64,000 nt of DNA from Streptomyces lincolnensis (GTDB lineage Bacteria > Actinomycetota > Actinomycetes > Streptomycetales > Streptomycetaceae). This document shows, piece after piece, positions 60,625 to 64,000 of this stretch. The stretch lies in contig NZ_JAIHON010000006.1 of NCBI RefSeq assembly GCF_021173675.1, forward strand, positions 434,001 through 498,000, given 5' to 3'. The notes below the pieces were generated by a model. The model was given only the letters and a program-made list of their open reading frames with translations, ran no database searches and was not told the DNA's origin. Position numbers and translations under genes: made by a program. Numbering within the stretch: position 1 is the stretch's first letter; each line of letters opens with the position of its first letter.

Positions 60625-61464
60625 TCAGGCCGGTGGACGCCGGAACGCCCGTACGGCGGCGGCGGATCCGACGACGGCGACCAGGACACTGGCGCCGAGC
60701 GCGGACCACACATGGGTGCCCAGCGGCTGGTCGAGGGCGAGTGCGCGATTGGCGTCCATGGCGTACGACAGCGGGTTGACCGTCGCCAGCACCTGGAGCC
60801 AGTCCGGGAGCCGGTCCCGGGGGACGAAGGCGCTGGAGGCGAACATCAGCGGGAACGTGACCAGATAGCCGGCGCTCTGCATGGCCTCCGGGTTGCGCAG
60901 CCACGCCCCCAGCGCGAGGAAGATCCAGGTCATCGCCCAGACGACCGCGCAGGTGAGCAGGACCGCCGCCAGCAGACCGGGCAGGCCCCCGGCCGGGTCG
61001 GCGTCCAGGAACACCACCGCCACCACGACGAGGATCACCAACTGGGCGGTGGTGCGCAGCAGATCGGCGAGGCTGCGGGCGAACAGCAGCAGCGGGGCGT
61101 GGATCGGCAGGGTGCGCAGCCGGGCCACGGCACCGTTGTCCATGTCCCGGACCAGGCCGATGCCCGAGGCCACCGCGGGCCCGATACCGGTGGTCACCAG
61201 CAGGGCGGGAAGCAGGAAGTCCAGGTAGGCCACGCCGTCGGGCAGGTGCTCGCGGTCCACGATGGCCCCGAAGACCTGGCTGAGCAGGAGCAGCATGAAC
61301 ACCGGCTGCAGCATGCTGAGCACCACGACCTTGACGTGCGTGAAGTTCGCCCTGACCGACCGGCCGGTGAGGATGAGCAGCTGCGCCGTGGGACTGCTGC
61401 CCCGCCAGATCGGCCCCGACCCGGCCGTGCCGGGAGCGGCGGGCGCCGGCGAGATGCTGGTCAT
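60625..61464 (-). CDS. ABC-2 exporter permease, DrrB-like, of the lipopeptide cluster
   Basis: A 279-residue membrane protein with about six segments and ABC-2 motifs (FLLPALLVTTGIGPAVASGIGLVRDMDNGAVARLRTLPIH, LMFASSAFVPRDRLPDWLQVLATVNPLSYAMDANR). Cognate ATPase is probably at 50352-51305. It starts inside the last codons of the mutase gene (4-nt overlap). Confidence 0.9.
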   Translation of the reverse strand: MTSISPAPAAPGTAGSGPIWRGSSPTAQLLILTGRSVRANFTHVKVVVLSMLQPVFMLLLLSQVFGAIVDREHLPDGVAYLDFLLPALLVTTGIGPAVASGIGLVRDMDNGAVARLRTLPIHAPLLLFARSLADLLRTTAQLVILVVVAVVFLDADPAGGLPGLLAAVLLTCAVVWAMTWIFLALGAWLRNPEAMQSAGYLVTFPLMFASSAFVPRDRLPDWLQVLATVNPLSYAMDANRALALDQPLGTHVWSALGASVLVAVVGSAAAVRAFRRPPA

Positions 61465-62714
61465 GGGGTTCCTCCCAAGTCGTAGGCCCGTTGCACGTGG
61501 GACAGCGCCGAGAGCAGGTCGGCGGACGTGACCTTGCGGGCGGCCGACACGGCGGCCGTGGGCAGGGGGAGCGCCCCGGTGTCCGCCCAGCGCAGCCAGC
61601 CGTCGCGGTCGATGAAGCTCCTGGCCCGCCCCGCGTTGTCGGGGTGCAGGCAGTAGGGGATGTCGAGCAGGCCGCGCCGGAAGGCCGTCACCAGGGCGGT
61701 GCCCACGTCGTCGTCGAGCTCCAGCACGGTGTGCACGAGGGTGCGGGCCTCCGCGTAGACCTCGGAGTCGGCGGCGGGCGGGCCGGGCGGCGGTGCGGGG
61801 GCGTCGGCCGCGGCGCGCGCGGCGGTCTCCAGGGCCTCCACGTTGTCCGCGACGGTCGGGATGCGGTGCGCCTCGGCGGCGGTCTTCACGATCAGCCGGG
61901 AGGCCCCCGAGGTGACGGCGAGCCGGGCCGCCGCCTCCAGGAGGGTCAGCGCGCCGCCGCGCGAGTGCGGATACACGCCCATGTAGGCGTAGAGCACGAC
62001 ATGCCGGTCGACGTGCCCCAGGAGCTCGTCGGAGAGGAGCCGCAGCGCGGCCACCGCCTCCAGGTCCTGCTGTCGGCTGGTCTGCTGGGCATAGCTCAAC
62101 GACACGCTGCGCAGCCCGTGCTGGGCGAAGAACAGGCCCTCCAGGACGCTCACCGCGACCAGGACGGCCGGCGGGCACAGCTGCCCGAGCAGACAGCCGC
62201 CGAAGCTCTCCAGATGCGGTACCCGGCCGTCGCCGGTGTGGCGGGCGAGCATCCCGCAGGCCGTGCGCCAGCTCTTCACCGCGTCCCGCAACGGGGTCCG
62301 GCTGTAGGGCAGGCAGTACGAGACGGGCCCGCCCTCGGTGGCGTCCAGGCCGAGGTCGAGCAGCGCCGAGACGATGTGCTCGGGCCGGGCGGAGCCGTGT
62401 CTGACCTGGACGGGGAAGGAGGCGTCGTGGATGCCGTCCAGCACCGCCCGCGAGGTGTGCGGGGGATGGGTGCAGATCGGGTAGCCGTTGAGCGGGACGC
62501 CGTCGGCCACCGCCCGGCGGGCGGCCGCCAGGTCACGGACCCGGGTGTAGCTGTCCAGGGTCAGCGTCCCCACCGTGACGGCGTCCGCGGCCCGGGTGCG
62601 GGCCAGCCCCTCGCGCATCCGGCCGGGATCGCTGAACCCCATCCGCGGCTGTACGACGAGTCTGCCGCGGGCCCGGGCCCCGGCCACGAAGTCGCCGAAG
62701 GGCACCCGCGTCAC
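61461..62714 (-). CDS. Glutamate mutase epsilon subunit (methylaspartate mutase)
   Basis: A 417-residue protein with the barrel-subunit pattern: LVVQPRMGFSDPGRM, LNGYPICTHPPHTSRAV, FPVQVRHGSARPEHIVSALL, EGGPVSYCLPYSRTPLRDAVKSWRTAC, FGGCLLGQLCPPAVLVAVSVLEGLFFAQHGLRSVSLSYAQQT. With the B12-binding subunit it interconverts L-glutamate and (2S,3S)-3-methylaspartate, a building block of acidic lipopeptides. GTG start overlaps the partner's stop by 4 nt. Confidence 0.92.
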   Translation of the reverse strand: MTRVPFGDFVAGARARGRLVVQPRMGFSDPGRMREGLARTRAADAVTVGTLTLDSYTRVRDLAAARRAVADGVPLNGYPICTHPPHTSRAVLDGIHDASFPVQVRHGSARPEHIVSALLDLGLDATEGGPVSYCLPYSRTPLRDAVKSWRTACGMLARHTGDGRVPHLESFGGCLLGQLCPPAVLVAVSVLEGLFFAQHGLRSVSLSYAQQTSRQQDLEAVAALRLLSDELLGHVDRHVVLYAYMGVYPHSRGGALTLLEAAARLAVTSGASRLIVKTAAEAHRIPTVADNVEALETAARAAADAPAPPPGPPAADSEVYAEARTLVHTVLELDDDVGTALVTAFRRGLLDIPYCLHPDNAGRARSFIDRDGWLRWADTGALPLPTAAVSAARKVTSADLLSALSHVQRAYDLGGTP

Positions 62715-63148
62715 GACACCGCTCGGACGGGCAACCGGGACACCAGCTCGCGGAACGCGGCCACGTCCCCGTCGTCGAAGACCCGGTCGTAGCCCGCTTC
62801 GAGCAGTCGGCGCACCTGCCCGACGTTGCGCAGTCCGTCGGTGCCGAGCTTGCCGCCGATCACCATCGTGGTGGCGGCCAGTTCGGGGTGGGAGCGCAGG
62901 CGGCGCACGAGCCGTAGACCGTCCTGGTGGCCGTGGCCGTTCACGCTGCTGACGACGAGCAGCGCGGGCCGGTGCTCCAGGGCGGCGCCCAGCACCAGGT
63001 CGTCGGGTGCGCACGGGCCGAGATTGGTGACGTCGTGGCCCCATTCCTCCAGCAGTAACTGGAGATAGACGAGATTCCAGGTGTGGGCGTCGGAAGACGT
63101 GCCGGTGACCAGCACGGAGGGCAGCTGGATGCCATGCATGGAATTCAT
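62711..63148 (-). CDS. Glutamate mutase sigma subunit, B12-binding
   Basis: A 145-residue B12-binding domain protein. The cobalamin motif is DAHTWN (Asp20, His22) where DxHxxG is usual, so the Gly is Asn here; later parts fit (VVSSVNGHGH, GGKLGTDGL). It is the partner of the epsilon subunit encoded next. An in-frame ATG at 63139 is also possible. First gene of the minus-strand operon that also has the permease and oxygenase. Confidence 0.88.
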   Translation of the reverse strand: MNSMHGIQLPSVLVTGTSSDAHTWNLVYLQLLLEEWGHDVTNLGPCAPDDLVLGAALEHRPALLVVSSVNGHGHQDGLRLVRRLRSHPELAATTMVIGGKLGTDGLRNVGQVRRLLEAGYDRVFDDGDVAAFRELVSRLPVRAVS

Positions 63149-63492
63149 CGGAATCCCGGAGTCGGGGAGTGCCGGAAGTCTCGGGAAGGAGTCCAGGAAA
63201 CGCGGCGCACTCGGCGGCTGAAAGGTTCTTCGGCAATGCGGTCGAATCTTGACTCTACTGTCGCGAAGGGCCCCGCGACCGGGGTGCCGCTGGCCGGTAC
63301 TGGCCTCGTCGCCCCCGAACTGCCTGCCTCTACGGGTGATTTGTCCCTGTTGCTGAGGGGTGGCAGGGCACCGCGTGCAGTTTGCTGTCAGCCGTCTTCC
63401 CCGGCCCCGGGCCAGCCGGTAGAAAGTCACGGCAGTGCCGGTCCGGCACTCGGAAATCCCCGTTCTCGACCACGAAGGGCAGGGCCACGAAT
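63149..63492. other. 344-bp divergent promoter region between glmS-like and FAAL genes
   Basis: No gene is seen. It holds the promoters of the mutase operon (minus) and of the FAAL and probably downstream NRPS genes (plus). Nothing resembling a structured cobalamin riboswitch was recognised, although one would be plausible here. Confidence 0.5.
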
Positions 63493-64000
63493 ATGGCGGG
63501 AATCGTCACCGCCCCCAGTGTCACCGCAATGCTCAGGCAGCATGCGGAAAACCGGCCGGAAAAGCAGGCGGCGGCATTTGTGACGGATCCCGTTCGTGAG
63601 GACGGGGCGCAGTGGCTCACGTATGCCGAACTGGACGCGCGGGCCCGGAGCCTGGCCGTACGGCTGCACCGGACCGGCGTCCGGCCCGGTGACCGTGCCC
63701 TCCTGCTCCACCCCGCCGGGCTCGACTTCCTGACCGCGTTCTTCGGCTGCCTGTACGCCGGCGTCGTCGCGGTCCCCTCCTCGCTCCCCGGTCGCTACCG
63801 CCACGAGCGGCACCGGGTCCGGCGCATCGCGGACGACGCGGGCGCGGCGGCGATCCTGACCGACACCCCCACCCGGGGCGACGTCGAGGAATGGCTCGCC
63901 GAGGAGGGGCTCGGCCATCTCCCCCTGATGGTCACCGACGACGGCGCCGGACCCGGCCCCGACGGCTGGACGATGCCGCTCACCGACCACGCGACCCTCG
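63493..64000 (+). CDS. Fatty-acyl-AMP ligase (FAAL), N-terminal part (cut by window edge)
   Basis: The first 169 residues of an ANL enzyme. It reads TMLRQHAENRPEKQAAAFV... then LTYAELDARARSLAVRLHRTGVRPGDRALLLHPAGLDFLTAFFGCLYAGVVAVPSSLPGRYRHERHR, the pattern of FAALs that activate the fatty acid of lipopeptides and pass it to an ACP. The frame is open to the end of the window. The neighbours (mutase, Dab genes) make it the initiation enzyme of the lipopeptide. Confidence 0.85.
   Translation, partial: MAGIVTAPSVTAMLRQHAENRPEKQAAAFVTDPVREDGAQWLTYAELDARARSLAVRLHRTGVRPGDRALLLHPAGLDFLTAFFGCLYAGVVAVPSSLPGRYRHERHRVRRIADDAGAAAILTDTPTRGDVEEWLAEEGLGHLPLMVTDDGAGPGPDGWTMPLTDHATL

Overview
The window is high-G+C DNA with dense, often overlapping genes, many GTG starts, AGGAG-type ribosome sites and families typical of Streptomyces (FAAL-led NRPS genes, GriI/GriH homologues, ECF sigma with a CU044_5270 partner, XRE and DUF6415 genes around a graspetide locus). 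I read it as an accessory-rich stretch of a Streptomyces chromosome. No rRNA, tRNA, CRISPR array or insertion sequence was recognised.

Layout. 1-2.7 kb: end of a NarL-type histidine kinase, a VOC protein, a gamma-carbonic-anhydrase-like protein and a sugar-binding lipoprotein. 2.7-14.1 kb, all minus strand: a biosynthetic operon that should make 3-amino-4-hydroxybenzoate (GriI/GriH homologues), activate it, and extend it on stand-alone carrier proteins with a discrete ketosynthase pair and a ketoreductase; a DHA2 exporter lies at its end. 14.4-25.9 kb: transporter, monooxygenase, an unexpected stand-alone TrpF, secreted proteins, an ECF sigma operon, a secreted peptidase-like hydrolase and a PL9 pectate lyase with two LacI-type operators. 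26.2-29.2 kb: a small protein and an unusual protein carrying both an NB-ARC and a NACHT NTPase, which is the best candidate for an undescribed system. 29.2-33.5 kb: GH97 glycosidase, GlxA-type regulator and a reductase-like protein. 33.5-37.0 kb: a small defence island (SBD-HNH type IV endonuclease, AAA ATPase plus DUF4276/TOPRIM pair) in noticeably A+T-richer DNA.

37.4-43.9 kb: HAD hydrolase, XRE regulator and a graspetide (ATP-grasp-modified RiPP) locus of precursor, ATP-grasp ligase and PIMT-like methyltransferase; the ligase is frameshifted as sequenced. 44-49 kb: an auto-regulated-looking MarR/GbsR-type regulator divergent from DUF4097 and an ABC-2 exporter, then a secreted acid phosphatase.

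49.4-64 kb: the left part of a lipopeptide cluster: LuxR-type regulator, ABC exporter ATPase, genes for 2,3-diaminobutyrate (PLP beta-replacement enzyme, argininosuccinate-lyase-like enzyme, threonine kinase), an ATP-grasp ligase, a free-standing A-T-TE NRPS whose thioesterase carries Cys in place of Ser, a SyrP-like aspartate hydroxylase, the exporter permease, both subunits of glutamate mutase (3-methylaspartate), and the start of a fatty-acyl-AMP ligase. Together these point to an acidic, possibly calcium-dependent lipopeptide of the friulimicin/amphomycin/malacidin kind; the assembly-line NRPS genes should lie to the right of the window.
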